A stretch of 64,000 nt of DNA. It comes from SHZI01 sp041396045 (lineage in GTDB: Bacteria; Pseudomonadota; Gammaproteobacteria; Steroidobacterales; GCA-2729495). The notes beneath the pieces are model-generated. The model ran no database searches, had not been told where the DNA came from, and was given only the letters and a program-made list of their open reading frames with translations. The DNA is taken from positions 248,001 through 312,000 of the forward strand of contig JAWKZI010000001.1 of the NCBI GenBank assembly GCA_041396045.1, in the 5' to 3' direction. A program made the position numbers and the translations under genes. Each line of letters opens with the position of its first letter. Position 1 is the first letter of the stretch. This document shows positions 45,179 to 54,105 of the stretch, in pieces.

Positions 45179-45685
45179 GTGAAATCTTCAAAACGGGCCG
45201 CGAATGCGCCGCCAGCCGCCAGAAAACGCCGGAAGGCGAGCACCGCCGCAGGCCGCAAGCTACCGCGGACTTACGAAGGCGGGTGTCATTGTGGTGCCAT
45301 CGAGTACAGCTACACCACGGCGCTGCCGGCCTCGCGCTGGTCGGTACACTTGTGTCAGTGCAAATTCTGTCGGGGTCATGGCGCGCGTTCGACGGCCGAT
45401 CCTGCCGGCGAGCTGCAGTTTCGCTTCGAACGTCCGGAGTTCCTGCGTCGCTACCGGTTTGCACTCCGCACGACAGACTTCGTTGTGTGCAAGGAGTGCG
45501 GCACCTACGTCGCAGCGGTTCTGCTGTCTGGCCGAGGTGCTCATGGGCTGCTCAACGTGAACACGCTGCACGCTCCGCCACGGGGCATGCCCGCGGGCAA
45601 GGCGGTGACTCACGACGGCGAGTCCGGTGAGTTACGCCGTGCGCGTCGGGGCCAGGCCTGGACGCCGGTCGTTGGACCGGTTTGA
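45179..45685 (+). CDS. GFA family zinc protein
   Basis: The 168 residues (GTG start 45179) contain the Cys pattern of the GFA/CENP-V fold: GGCHCGAIEYSY, LCQCKFCR and VVCKECGTYVAAV. The name derives from glutathione-dependent formaldehyde-activating enzyme, but many members have unknown substrates. The first 40 residues are basic and low-complexity (KSSKRAANAPPAARKRRK). Divergent from the RNase gene. Confidence 0.83.
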   Translation: MKSSKRAANAPPAARKRRKASTAAGRKLPRTYEGGCHCGAIEYSYTTALPASRWSVHLCQCKFCRGHGARSTADPAGELQFRFERPEFLRRYRFALRTTDFVVCKECGTYVAAVLLSGRGAHGLLNVNTLHAPPRGMPAGKAVTHDGESGELRRARRGQAWTPVVGPV

Positions 45686-45701
45686 ATTTCCTTCACGCCC
45701 A

Positions 45702-46070
45702 GTGAGCATTCGCAAACTTCCCGCTGCCTACCAGCTTGAGATCTCGATTGTTCGGGAGATCGAGCGCAGCTTTAGCCCGGAGCATCGCGATTACGTGGCC
45801 ACCAGGCTGGCCAACACCGGGCTGCCGATGGGTGCGGTTGCGCCACCGCCCCGCGTTCATGCGGCAATCCTGTGGCTGGCCAAGGGTGACCGGGAACAAT
45901 TTGATCAAGCATTGGCCCAGGCCTGTGTCGACTGGCGGGATACACTGGCCGCCGCCGGCCTTGCCACCCAGAACTGGAAGCTGGTGCTTGGCAAGCGCGG
46001 TATCGATGCCCACGACTGGTCTGCGCGTAGTACCGGATCGGCAGGCTCGGGGCCGTCGACAGCGAGATAA
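45702..46070 (+). CDS. Conserved hypothetical protein
   Basis: A 122-residue protein from GTG 45702 (MSIRKLPAAYQLEISIVREIERSF), mostly alpha-helical by composition, with ALAQACVDWRDTLAAAGLA in the middle and a C-terminal KLVLGKRGIDAHDW. No signal peptide, membrane helix or known motif was seen. It starts 17 bases past the GFA stop and ends 4 bases before the next gene, so it belongs to the GFA unit. Function not recognised. Confidence 0.55.
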   Translation: MSIRKLPAAYQLEISIVREIERSFSPEHRDYVATRLANTGLPMGAVAPPPRVHAAILWLAKGDREQFDQALAQACVDWRDTLAAAGLATQNWKLVLGKRGIDAHDWSARSTGSAGSGPSTAR

Positions 46071-46073
46071 CCG

Positions 46074-47066
46074 ATGTCCTCAATTTCCTACAAGTCGCAC
46101 CTGCCGCTGGATCCAACACCGTTGCCGCGTGCTGACAGCGAAAGCCCGGCGTCTACGCTCAGACCGTTCGCGCCGGGTGACGTGCTGATTGGTGCGACAC
46201 TGCTCGACAGCCCGACCGATGATCACGCCGGGCGCGGCCGGGTTCTGCAGTACGACGCCGATTTAAACCCCAAGGGGGTGTTGTGGGTCAGTGGAACCAC
46301 CCATCTGATCTACGGCCTGGCGTTTGCGCCTGACGGGGTCCTCTGGGCCCAGGATCCGTGGGCCTGGACCACCGTCCGTATCGATCCAGCCGGCCAACAG
46401 TTACCCAATCTGCGCTTCGACGAGCGGGCCTGGTCCAAAGTGCATTTCATGCCTGACGAGACCTTGCTGTTCACCGAATCACTGGTCGGCGACCACCAGC
46501 CCGAGCCCCTGACCACCCGACATCGGCCGCTGCCCGGCCATCGCACACGTCTGGGCGACGGGCACTTGTGGCGATACACCACTGACGGCGAACTGGTGGC
46601 CATTCACGAACCGGCAGTGCACGGGGGTATGACCGGCAGTATGGCCATTACCCATTCTGTTTTGTCTCTGGACCAGACGCGGCTGTTTTATGTATCGGAA
46701 ACCGGACCGCGGCTAATGCAGTTCGACATCGTGGATGGCGTTCAGCTTGATGACCTTCGTCATGGCGCCGACGGTGATCGCACCATGATGCATTTTGACC
46801 TGTCGATGACGGTTGAGGGCACGCTCCTGGTATGCATGGGCAACCGTGTGGATGCGCTGACGGCAGACGGTGTTTTATTGCGCAGCTACCGGCTGCCCGG
46901 CTTTGGCTGGGCGATTATTGATGCGCGTAATGGCAAGTTTGCCTACGTGGGCAACTGGTTCAGTGGCGAGGTGGTAAAGCTCGACCTGGCCACCGGCGAA
47001 ATCGTGGCCCGCGTCATGGTCGCCGAAAAGTGCATCGCCGGCATCGCGCAGTACCTTCCCGGATAA
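46074..47066 (+). CDS. Predicted beta-propeller protein (SMP-30/NHL-like)
   Basis: Of 330 residues, the middle is a run of four-strand units typical of propellers: GRGRVLQYDADLNPKGVLWVSG, IYGLAFAPDGVLWAQDP, SMAITHSVLSLDQTRLFYVSE and KFAYVGNWFSGEVVKLDLATG. No signal peptide is seen. Sequence is reminiscent of gluconolactonase/NHL propellers but a catalytic set is not identifiable. Its TAA is part of a palindromic repeat, and the VOC gene converges from the other side. Confidence 0.7.
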   Translation: MSSISYKSHLPLDPTPLPRADSESPASTLRPFAPGDVLIGATLLDSPTDDHAGRGRVLQYDADLNPKGVLWVSGTTHLIYGLAFAPDGVLWAQDPWAWTTVRIDPAGQQLPNLRFDERAWSKVHFMPDETLLFTESLVGDHQPEPLTTRHRPLPGHRTRLGDGHLWRYTTDGELVAIHEPAVHGGMTGSMAITHSVLSLDQTRLFYVSETGPRLMQFDIVDGVQLDDLRHGADGDRTMMHFDLSMTVEGTLLVCMGNRVDALTADGVLLRSYRLPGFGWAIIDARNGKFAYVGNWFSGEVVKLDLATGEIVARVMVAEKCIAGIAQYLPG

Positions 47067-47163
47067 AGGGGATAAAGGGGACGCTACCCTTTTTTGGTGA
47101 CATAAACAGGACGCTACCGCAATCTGCAAAAAAGGGTAGCGTCCCCTTTATTCCCTTTATTCC
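47061..47163. repeat. REP-like palindromic repeat, copy 3 (longest)
   Basis: Left arm 47061-47096 and right arm 47127-47163 are nearly perfect inverted copies, about 36 bases, with the AAAGGGGACGCTACCC core; the 30-base centre contains a partial third core, AGGACGCTACCG. The left arm holds the TAA of the propeller gene and the right arm the TAA of the VOC gene. As at 5164, it sits exactly between convergent genes and supplies their stops. Confidence 0.85.
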
Positions 47164-47834
47164 AGGCGCAGCGGGGTGCCCTCGGGGGCGGTCAGCAGCC
47201 ATGCTGAGCCGGTACGCCGTGGGTTGATTCCTCGCTCTTCCAGCAGGGATTGCCATGCTCCGGTCGGTTCGAAGCACAGAGTGGCGCTGCTTGCGCCAAC
47301 TGGTGAGCGCAGCACCATCGACAGGCCCGGGGTCGCCAACAGGATGTTGTCGTCGCCATCGCCTTCACTGCCCAGAAAGCCACCCCGCTCAAAGAAGGTT
47401 TGTGAGTCTTCCAGGCTGTCGCAACCCAGTTCAAGCTTGATGCAACGACCGATGACAGGCGCCGGGTATTCATCGTCGGTGACCGAGAATGTGGGTGCTT
47501 CCAGCAGCTGCAGCAGGTGGCCATCCGGGCTACGAAACTGGACTTCATGAAACTGGTCGGCATCCAGTCGCTGGAAAACCAGGTCAGTTCCCCCATCGAT
47601 CAGCGCGCGGGCGTGGCGCGCCAGCCCGGGGTGCACAAAGGTCAGCGCAGGCTCATCCAGGCCGCTGCCATGCAGGCCGATGACGATCTGACCATCCGTC
47701 ACCGCCGCGTAGCCGGCCGGCCGCACGTCATTCACGCGGATCTCGCTGAAGCCAAGCCGGCGGTAGAAATCCAGCGATGCACCCGGATCCGCGGCGGGCA
47801 CGCTGAACTCCAGGAATTGGCCGAGCGTTGACAT
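47157..47834 (-). CDS. VOC (glyoxalase/bleomycin-resistance) family protein
   Basis: The 225-residue product from ATG 47834 (MSTLGQFLEFSVPAADPGASLDFYRRLGFSE) carries two tandem VOC modules, the second beginning near residue 130 (KLELGCDSLEDSQTFFERGGFLG). VOC proteins bind a metal and catalyse varied isomerase or dioxygenase reactions. The metal ligands are not obvious and the substrate is unknown. Confidence 0.8.
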   Translation of the reverse strand: MSTLGQFLEFSVPAADPGASLDFYRRLGFSEIRVNDVRPAGYAAVTDGQIVIGLHGSGLDEPALTFVHPGLARHARALIDGGTDLVFQRLDADQFHEVQFRSPDGHLLQLLEAPTFSVTDDEYPAPVIGRCIKLELGCDSLEDSQTFFERGGFLGSEGDGDDNILLATPGLSMVLRSPVGASSATLCFEPTGAWQSLLEERGINPRRTGSAWLLTAPEGTPLRLE

Positions 47835-47845
47835 ACGTTCAATGA

Positions 47846-48994
47846 TTACAGTTTCATCGGCTTCAGGTAGCCGGTCATTTCCAGATAACCGCGACCGGCG
47901 GGCCGACCTGCCTCCAGCAAGGTGCTGGCCCCCTCCCAATACACCGCACCCGTTGTCTGCCGCGAATCCAGTTCCTGATCGGCCATCAACGGTTGCGTGT
48001 CAAATAAGCGGTCGCCAACCTGGATGCGCTGCGCAATCGGCCAGGTCGCACCACTGCGCGCTGACGTCCAGTAATCGAGTGGCGGAAACGCACCGTGGCG
48101 GGGTCTGCGATCTGCGTGTGACCCGTTGGGCTACAGAATGGCTGCATAACGTGCCAGTGCCGGTCCAGAACCCTGCCGCCGCACCTGGAAAGCCAGAAGC
48201 GAACTGCCGTCATCCAGGTTCATGCCAGTCCAGTCCCAGCCAGCAGCATCGGGCGCCAGAGCGGCACTGGACCATTCATGATCCAGCCAGCCAATACCGG
48301 TCAGGCGTCGATTGCGTGGGCTGGCGCCATCAGCACCCACGTCCAGCTCTGCGCTTACGGCAAGTTGTGGTCGCGAATAGTAGTAGCTGGCCTGATTCGG
48401 CAGCGGCCCCTTGTGCGACAAGCCGTCGTCACCCTGCAGCCACGGCAATGAGGGGCTGACGGCCTCCAGCGTCAACCGGAAATCCCTGGCAACAATCCGG
48501 GCGCGATAGGTGTCGCTGCCGGCATCGCGCCTGAGCCACCAGTCATCAAGGCGCAGGTTCGTGTCGCCGATGGCTGCCCCTGCCAGACCGAATCCCGCGC
48601 GTGCAATGCGCTCGTCAAGCAGGAGTCGGCCACGGGCGGGGTCGGCCAGTGCGGCATGCGCAATCACAAGCTGGTGAGCAGCGAATGCGCTGGGGTTTTC
48701 CGTATTGATGTCGGTGCGTACCCTGAAGAAAGTAATCTGAAAGCCGAGTGTCTTTGCTGTTTCTTCAGAGCCGGTTCCGGTCAGGCGCCCTCCCGAGCCA
48801 TCTTCTGCGAGCCAGCCTGTGAGGTACCACCACTCGATACGGAATGCCGGGTGGGCGCCATGATCTGCCGGAAAATTCAGGGAGCGGGGCGTCACCTCCG
48901 GGTAGAAGGGTGCGCCGGCCCTGGACAGGCCCTGAGTTCTCGCCGGACCCGCGAGCCCGCCCAGCGCAAGTAGCAGAGCTCTGCGATTCAGCAT
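47846..48994 (-). pseudogene. attH: AttH/CrtC-like lipocalin-type secreted protein, two frameshifts
   Basis: About 380 residues reconstructed. The first frame (ATG 48994, MLNRRALLLALGGLAGPA) carries a Tat/Sec-like signal, then FRIEWWYLTGWL, FQITFFRVRTD and GIGWLDHEWSSAALAPDAAGWDW, which match the AttH/carotenoid-1,2-hydratase-like fold. It stops early at LARYAAIL. One base less near 48135-48140 and one C more in the CC run near 48095 would continue through PTGHTQIADPATVRFPPLDYW to TGAVYWEGASTLLEAG, ending GRGYLEMTGYLKPMKL at 47846. Partner of the ABC permease and ATPase just upstream; its ATG overlaps the permease stop. Confidence 0.8.
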
Positions 48995-51555
48995 CACCAG
49001 TCCTCACGCACAGCCCGGAGCGCGCCAATGCCGGTGGCGCGCCGGCCAGCCAGCATTGCCGTCACCGTGGCACAGGCCAGCAATGCCAGGCACAGGACTG
49101 TCGTCAATCCGACCGGCACGGCAAAGTCCATCGTCCAGTAAAAGGACTGTCGATTGACCACGCGGATCAGGATCAGGGAGACCAGCAACCCGGCACCCAG
49201 ACCCACGACCAGGGCACTGGCCGTGGCAAGTGCTCCCTCAAGAGCCAGCAGCCGCAATATCTGTGCGCGACTGACGCCAATGTGTCGCAGCATACCGAAC
49301 TCCCGGGTGCGGGCGATCGCCTGTGCCGAGAAGGTGGCGGCCACGCCGATCAGCCCAATCAGGATGGCCGCTATTTCGAGCACATACGTTACCGTAAAGC
49401 TGCGGTCGAAAATGCGCAGGCTCTGCGCCCTGATGTCGCCGGTTGCATTGAACTGTACCGTGTCGTGCGAGGGCACTGCCTTGCGCAGGTCACGGATAAC
49501 GTCGTCCGCATGCACCCCCGGTTTGAGCCACAACCCGGCGTCGTTGAGGGCCTGGTCGCCGGTCAGTCGCCGGTAGTCTTCAAGGCGCAGGATCAACGAG
49601 CCGAACTGCCGCGCGTAGTCACGCCACACACCGGCTACCGTGAAGCGATGCAGGTTGCCGGCTAGAGGCAGTTCGAAAAGCTCACCAGGCTTCGCCCCGT
49701 AGATCTCCCGCAGCGCTTCAGATGCCCAGACAGGTGGTGGCGCGTCGCTGGCAGGGATTATGGACGCGCCAGTCAGGGGCAGTTCGTCGATGGCCCGCGC
49801 GGCATCCAGCGGCCGGGCGATTACTGCAACAGGAGAGCGGTCGGATGCGAGCACGATACTGGTCACTCGCGAGAACTCGACGCGGGCCACGCCCGGATGA
49901 TTGGCGATGATGTGCAGATCGCCCGGTGAGAACCAGGCATCGCTGCTGAATTGCCCCACCCGGGCGTAAACATCTGCCGGCAACATGCGTGTCAGCCAGT
50001 CCTCCAGCGAACCGCGAAAGCTGGTAACCATCGTGGCCATGGCCACCATCAGACCGAAGCTGGCGACGATACCTGCCATACCGATAGCCACACTCCCCGG
50101 CGCCGCTGCCAGACGGTTTGTTGCCAGCAACAGCATTGGCCAACGTGTTCCGGCTGATGAGCGCTGCAGGGCCGCCGCGAGTGGTTTGAAGGTTGCTCCC
50201 GTCAGGCGCGGCTGCAAGGCAACCACGCCGATCAGGGTGCAACCGATGGCTGCATACGCGGCGATCGACAGGCCGCCGACAGTCGGCAGGAAGACCAGCA
50301 GCGCCGCTGCAGCCAGCAGCAACAAGCCGGGTGTGAGGCGGTATGCCGGCTGCAAGGCATCCTCTTCGGCGCCAGCCCGCATGGCTGGCGCGATGGCAGC
50401 ACGGGCGGCCTCTAGTGCCGGGATCAGACTGCCGACCACCGCCGCCACGACGCCGAGCAGCCAGTAGGCGGTGGTCGTTGCGAGCGGTATCGACAGCTGC
50501 GGCACAAAGCTGCCCATCCGGCTGTCCATGCCGCTACCCGGGTCGCCACCAAGGCCGCCACTCAAAAGGTTCAGTACGCCACGGGCGACCACGGCACCCA
50601 ACAGAATGCCAACGGCACTGCCGACGACACCAATGGCTGCGGCCCCAGCAAGCTCCAGCCTCTGCAACTCACCAGCGGTGATGCCGGCAGCCCGCAGGTA
50701 TGCGAGTTGTGACCGTCTCGCCAGCGTGGCTTGCACCTGCAGTGAAAATACCAGGAAGCTGCCCGTGAATAGCGCTACCAGCGCCAGAACATTCAGGTTT
50801 ACGCGATATGCACGGCTCAGGTTGGCGAGACGGGCTTCCGTCGTTGCCGGGCCCACCAGCACCACGCCTGCCGGCAGTGACAGGCTTCGGCGCAAGGCAT
50901 CCAGACTCACTCCAGGCCGCAGGCGCAGATCCAGTCGAGTGAGTACGCCTGGCCGTGCCAGCCGCCACTGGGCAAAACCAATATCCATGACGCCGAGCAA
51001 TTGACCCGGGCGGGCACCGGGGAGACTGCCGCGCACGGCCAGCGTCAACTGCCGTGCACCAGCCTGTACCTGAAGATCATCGCCGGGCGCTACGCCGAAT
51101 TGCGCCAGTGCCGCTGGTGACAGATAGATGCCATCGGCGAATAGAGCAAAGCGTGAGCCTGAACCACTCCCCGGATCTGGCAGTAGCGCCGGCGTGATCG
51201 CGCCGGCGCGGAGCACATCGATCCCGACGATCGTCAGCCGGGAGTTGGCGCGGGGCACAAGTACGTCGGTGGCGAGTACCGGGCTGACCAGTGCGACCCC
51301 GGGATTGGCCGCGACCCTGGCATACAGCGATTCCTTGAATCCCCCGCGCGGTCCTTCGATCACGGCATCGGCTACGCCATTGACCTGTCGCAGTGCCGCG
51401 CCGAATTCGGCCAGGGCTGCCGTATTGATCAGGCTGACCCCATAGCCCAGTGCAACGCCGACCGCGATGGCCAGCATCTGCACGGTGGTACGCAGCCGGT
51501 GGCGGCGGGCGTAACCCGCGTACACATGCCACCAGAGCCAGACCAGGCGGCTCAC
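48994..51555 (-). CDS. FtsX-type ABC transporter permease
   Basis: The 853-residue protein (GTG 51555, VSRLVWLWWHVYAGYARRHRLRT) has two FtsX domains: one helix, a large extracytoplasmic loop, three helices (LNVLALVALFTGSFLVFSLQV...), then two central helices (LLLLAAAALLVFLP, SIAAYAAIGCTLIGVVAL), a second core and a final set (TYVLEIAAILIGLIGVAA, LVVGLGAGLLVSLILI, LCLALLACATVTAML). Such MacB/LolC-like permeases mobilise a periplasmic or outer-membrane substrate rather than move it across. The start shares a base with the ATPase stop. Confidence 0.9.
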   Translation of the reverse strand: MSRLVWLWWHVYAGYARRHRLRTTVQMLAIAVGVALGYGVSLINTAALAEFGAALRQVNGVADAVIEGPRGGFKESLYARVAANPGVALVSPVLATDVLVPRANSRLTIVGIDVLRAGAITPALLPDPGSGSGSRFALFADGIYLSPAALAQFGVAPGDDLQVQAGARQLTLAVRGSLPGARPGQLLGVMDIGFAQWRLARPGVLTRLDLRLRPGVSLDALRRSLSLPAGVVLVGPATTEARLANLSRAYRVNLNVLALVALFTGSFLVFSLQVQATLARRSQLAYLRAAGITAGELQRLELAGAAAIGVVGSAVGILLGAVVARGVLNLLSGGLGGDPGSGMDSRMGSFVPQLSIPLATTTAYWLLGVVAAVVGSLIPALEAARAAIAPAMRAGAEEDALQPAYRLTPGLLLLAAAALLVFLPTVGGLSIAAYAAIGCTLIGVVALQPRLTGATFKPLAAALQRSSAGTRWPMLLLATNRLAAAPGSVAIGMAGIVASFGLMVAMATMVTSFRGSLEDWLTRMLPADVYARVGQFSSDAWFSPGDLHIIANHPGVARVEFSRVTSIVLASDRSPVAVIARPLDAARAIDELPLTGASIIPASDAPPPVWASEALREIYGAKPGELFELPLAGNLHRFTVAGVWRDYARQFGSLILRLEDYRRLTGDQALNDAGLWLKPGVHADDVIRDLRKAVPSHDTVQFNATGDIRAQSLRIFDRSFTVTYVLEIAAILIGLIGVAATFSAQAIARTREFGMLRHIGVSRAQILRLLALEGALATASALVVGLGAGLLVSLILIRVVNRQSFYWTMDFAVPVGLTTVLCLALLACATVTAMLAGRRATGIGALRAVREDW

Positions 51556-52250
51556 TACCGGTTGCCTGCGTCGGCACGGGAGTCCGCTGCCTGCAAGCGA
51601 CCACCAACCAGCCGCAACACGCGATCGGCACATGCCGCCGCGGTGCTCGAGTGGGTAACCAGCAAGGTTGCCGCGCCCGCGGACCGTGCCTGTGCGCCCA
51701 GCAGCGACAACACCGTACCGGCCGATTCAGGATCCAGATTTCCCGTGGGCTCGTCCGCCAGTACCAGTGCGGGGCGGTGTACCAGAGCGCGGGCGACGGC
51801 CACCCGCTGCAGTTCGCCGCCCGACAACTCGCGCGGCGCACTGGCTGACCGGTCGCGCAGCCCGACAGCGGCAAGCATGTCCAGCGTCCGTCTGATCCGT
51901 TCGCCGGCCGGCACGCCCAGCAGAACCAGCGGCAACTCCACGTTTTGAGCAACGCTCAGATGCGGCAGAACATGAAATGCCTGAAATACAAAGCCGACCT
52001 TCGACCGGCGCAGACGGGTCCGCTGGTCATCAGTCAGGCCCAGGATCTCGGTGTCATCCAGACGAATGCTGCCGGCAGTCGGTGCTTCCAGGCCGGCAAT
52101 CAGGTTGAGCAGGGTGGATTTGCCCGAGCCGGACTCGCCGCAAATCGCGACAAACTCCCCGCCAGCCACCGAGAACGACAGCTCACGCAGAATGACCCGG
52201 TCGCCATAACGGTGTGAAAGCGCAGTGACATCAAGCCCGGTAGCCGACAT
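51555..52250 (-). CDS. ABC transporter ATP-binding protein (LolD/MacB type)
   Basis: The 231 residues carry Walker A GESGSGKST, Q-loop VGFVFQAFHVLPHLSVAQNVELPL, signature LSGGELQRVAVARAL, Walker B LVLADEPTGNLD and H-loop LLVTHS. The sequence is of the LolD/MacB/FtsE class that pairs with FtsX-type permeases. It begins a three-gene unit (ATPase-permease-AttH-like) with all genes overlapping. Confidence 0.94.
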   Translation of the reverse strand: MSATGLDVTALSHRYGDRVILRELSFSVAGGEFVAICGESGSGKSTLLNLIAGLEAPTAGSIRLDDTEILGLTDDQRTRLRRSKVGFVFQAFHVLPHLSVAQNVELPLVLLGVPAGERIRRTLDMLAAVGLRDRSASAPRELSGGELQRVAVARALVHRPALVLADEPTGNLDPESAGTVLSLLGAQARSAGAATLLVTHSSTAAACADRVLRLVGGRLQAADSRADAGNR

Positions 52251-52294
52251 GCCTCACAGCGCCAGTTCTGGTAGACGCGTGCCTGGCCAGGAGT

Positions 52295-53755
52295 TCAGTG
52301 ACGCAGGCTCGTGCTGGTATCGGGCGCGGGATCGTCTACGGCATCGTCTCCGGAGCCGGCCATGGACTCGCCATCGGGATTTTCTGCAAGATCAGAGTCA
52401 TCATCCAGTGTCAGGTCCAGATGGGCTGCGGGCAGGGACTTGGCCGCCTTGGCACCCAGCTTGCGGATGTCATCGGCGCGCTTTACCAGGTTACCCCGGC
52501 CGCTGCTCAGCTTTTTCACGGCGCTGTCCAGCGCATCGCTGGCGCTTTGAAACTGGCGAGTGGCCTTGTCCAGATCGGCCACGAAGGACACGAAGTGATC
52601 GTGCATCCTGCCGGCCTGCTGGGCAATCTTCATCACATTGCGGTTCTGTCGTTCAAGACGCCACACGCTTTCGACAACCCGTGCTGTCGCCATCAGTGTG
52701 GTCGGACTGACCAGCACCACGTTCTTGCTCCAGGCAGCCTCGTACAGACCCGGGTCGGCCTGTACACCGGCCAGAAACGCCGGTTCGATCGGCACGAACA
52801 TCAACACGAAATCCAGGGACTCAAGTCCGTAGAGCGCGGGATAATTCTTCTCGCTCAGCCCCTTGATGTGCGTACGCAAGGATTGCAGATGTTGCGCCAG
52901 GGCTTCGGCGCGTGCCGCGTCGTTTTCGGCATTGGCATAGCGCTCGAAGGCAACCAGCGACACTTTGGCGTCCACGATCAGGTTGCGATCTGGCGGCAGG
53001 TGGATCAGCACATCCGGCTGCTGGCGGTTTCCCGCTTCAGTCACGCGGCTGTCCTGTATCTCGTATTCCCGGCCGCGGGTGAGCCCCGACATCTCCAGCA
53101 CCCGTTCCAGGATAATCTCGCCCCAGGTGCCCTGGGTCTTCGCTTCGCCTTTGAGTGCGGTCGTCAGGTTTTTTGTGTCCTGGCTTACCTGCTGGTTCAG
53201 ATTCATCAAGCGCTTCAGCTCATCCTTCAGGGAGCGCCGCTCGGTCGTTTCACTGAGGTGGGTCTCCTCGATCTTCTTCTGGAAGTCCTTCAGGCGTTCC
53301 CGGAATGGTGTGAGCAGTTCATTCAGCCGGCTCTGATTGGTTTCGGTGAACTTGGCAGTCTTTTCCTCAAGAATCTGGTTGGCCAGTGCCTTGAAGGTGT
53401 CGGTGAACTGCGTACGGGTATCGGCGATGACGGCATTCAGCCGGGCTTCACTTTCAGCCCGATTGCGGTCCGCGGCCAGCAGTTCAGTTTCCAGTTCGCT
53501 GATCCGCGCGGCCCTGGACTCCAGAGTGTCCGAAAGGACCCGGTTCCGCTCATCCGCCTGCGCTTCTGCAGTCGCACGCGCCGCTTCTGCCTGCTCAAGC
53601 TGTGTCGCCAGCAACCGTGCCCGCTCCTCGAACACGGCGCGCTGCCGGGAGGCATACAGCCAGCCCAGGACCACGCCAGCCGCCAGCGCCAGCAGGATAA
53701 AACCGATGGTATAGGTCGTCAGGGGTTCCACGACCCCAGTGTAACCGGCACGCAC
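52295..53755 (-). CDS. rmuC: DNA recombination protein RmuC
   Basis: The protein has one N-terminal membrane helix (TTYTIGFILLALAAGVVLGWLYA), a long coiled coil (residues about 40-170, rich in Ala/Glu/Arg), and the RmuC domain: GTWGEIILERVLEMSGLTRGREYE, PDVLIHLPPDRNLIVDAKVSLVAFERY and EPAFLAGVQADPGLYEAAW. The latter has the nuclease-like core Asp-Ala-Lys. RmuC limits inversions between short inverted repeats. GTG starts at 53755 and 53731 are both in frame; the second would place the helix at residue 5. Confidence 0.93.
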   Translation of the reverse strand: MRAGYTGVVEPLTTYTIGFILLALAAGVVLGWLYASRQRAVFEERARLLATQLEQAEAARATAEAQADERNRVLSDTLESRAARISELETELLAADRNRAESEARLNAVIADTRTQFTDTFKALANQILEEKTAKFTETNQSRLNELLTPFRERLKDFQKKIEETHLSETTERRSLKDELKRLMNLNQQVSQDTKNLTTALKGEAKTQGTWGEIILERVLEMSGLTRGREYEIQDSRVTEAGNRQQPDVLIHLPPDRNLIVDAKVSLVAFERYANAENDAARAEALAQHLQSLRTHIKGLSEKNYPALYGLESLDFVLMFVPIEPAFLAGVQADPGLYEAAWSKNVVLVSPTTLMATARVVESVWRLERQNRNVMKIAQQAGRMHDHFVSFVADLDKATRQFQSASDALDSAVKKLSSGRGNLVKRADDIRKLGAKAAKSLPAAHLDLTLDDDSDLAENPDGESMAGSGDDAVDDPAPDTSTSLRH

Positions 53756-53780
53756 ACTTTCGCGCAGGCGGCAGGGATCC

Positions 53781-54095
53781 CTACTGGTGTTTGCAGCCGG
53801 AGCCTACCGGCGTATAGCCGATGATGATGTTTTCGCCATTGACTTCGTAGTGGATCTCGCAGTTCTTGCGGTCGGGCTCCACATAAACCCAGTGACCGTT
53901 GGCCAGGGTATAGGTCTTTTCCTGCCAGCCGGCTCGCGATCCATAGCTTTGGGGCGCGGCAACCAGTTCCCGCAGAACAGATATGTTCTGGCCAACAAGT
54001 TCGTTGGCGTACTCATCCAGATGAGGAATCTGCGAGCAGCCGCCGGAAGCTGCCGCCAGAACTATCGATGAAACCACCGCTATTGCCTGTTGCAT
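53781..54095 (-). CDS. Small predicted lipoprotein overlapping the RHS locus end
   Basis: From ATG 54095 (MQQAIAVVSSIVLAAASGGCSQ) the 104-residue product has a signal peptide ending in the lipobox-like SGGC; an alternative TTG at 54116 adds seven residues and overlaps the end of the upstream RHS gene. The mature part reads LDEYANELVGQNISVLRELVAAPQSYGSRAGWQEKTYTLANGHWVYVEPDRKNCEIHYEVNGENIIIGYTPVGSGC. GHWVYVEP and NCEIHYEVNG suggest a small beta fold with two Cys. No family recognised. Position right behind the RHS gene on the same strand suggests a partner or immunity protein, by analogy only. Confidence 0.7.
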   Translation of the reverse strand: MQQAIAVVSSIVLAAASGGCSQIPHLDEYANELVGQNISVLRELVAAPQSYGSRAGWQEKTYTLANGHWVYVEPDRKNCEIHYEVNGENIIIGYTPVGSGCKHQ

Positions 54096-54105
54096 TTGCT
54101 GGTTC

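Noticed and set aside
52298..53824. 508-residue plus-strand frame opposite rmuC
   Set aside because: rmuC is clearly coded on the minus strand with its membrane helix, coiled coil and nuclease-like core; the plus-strand frame shows no domain.
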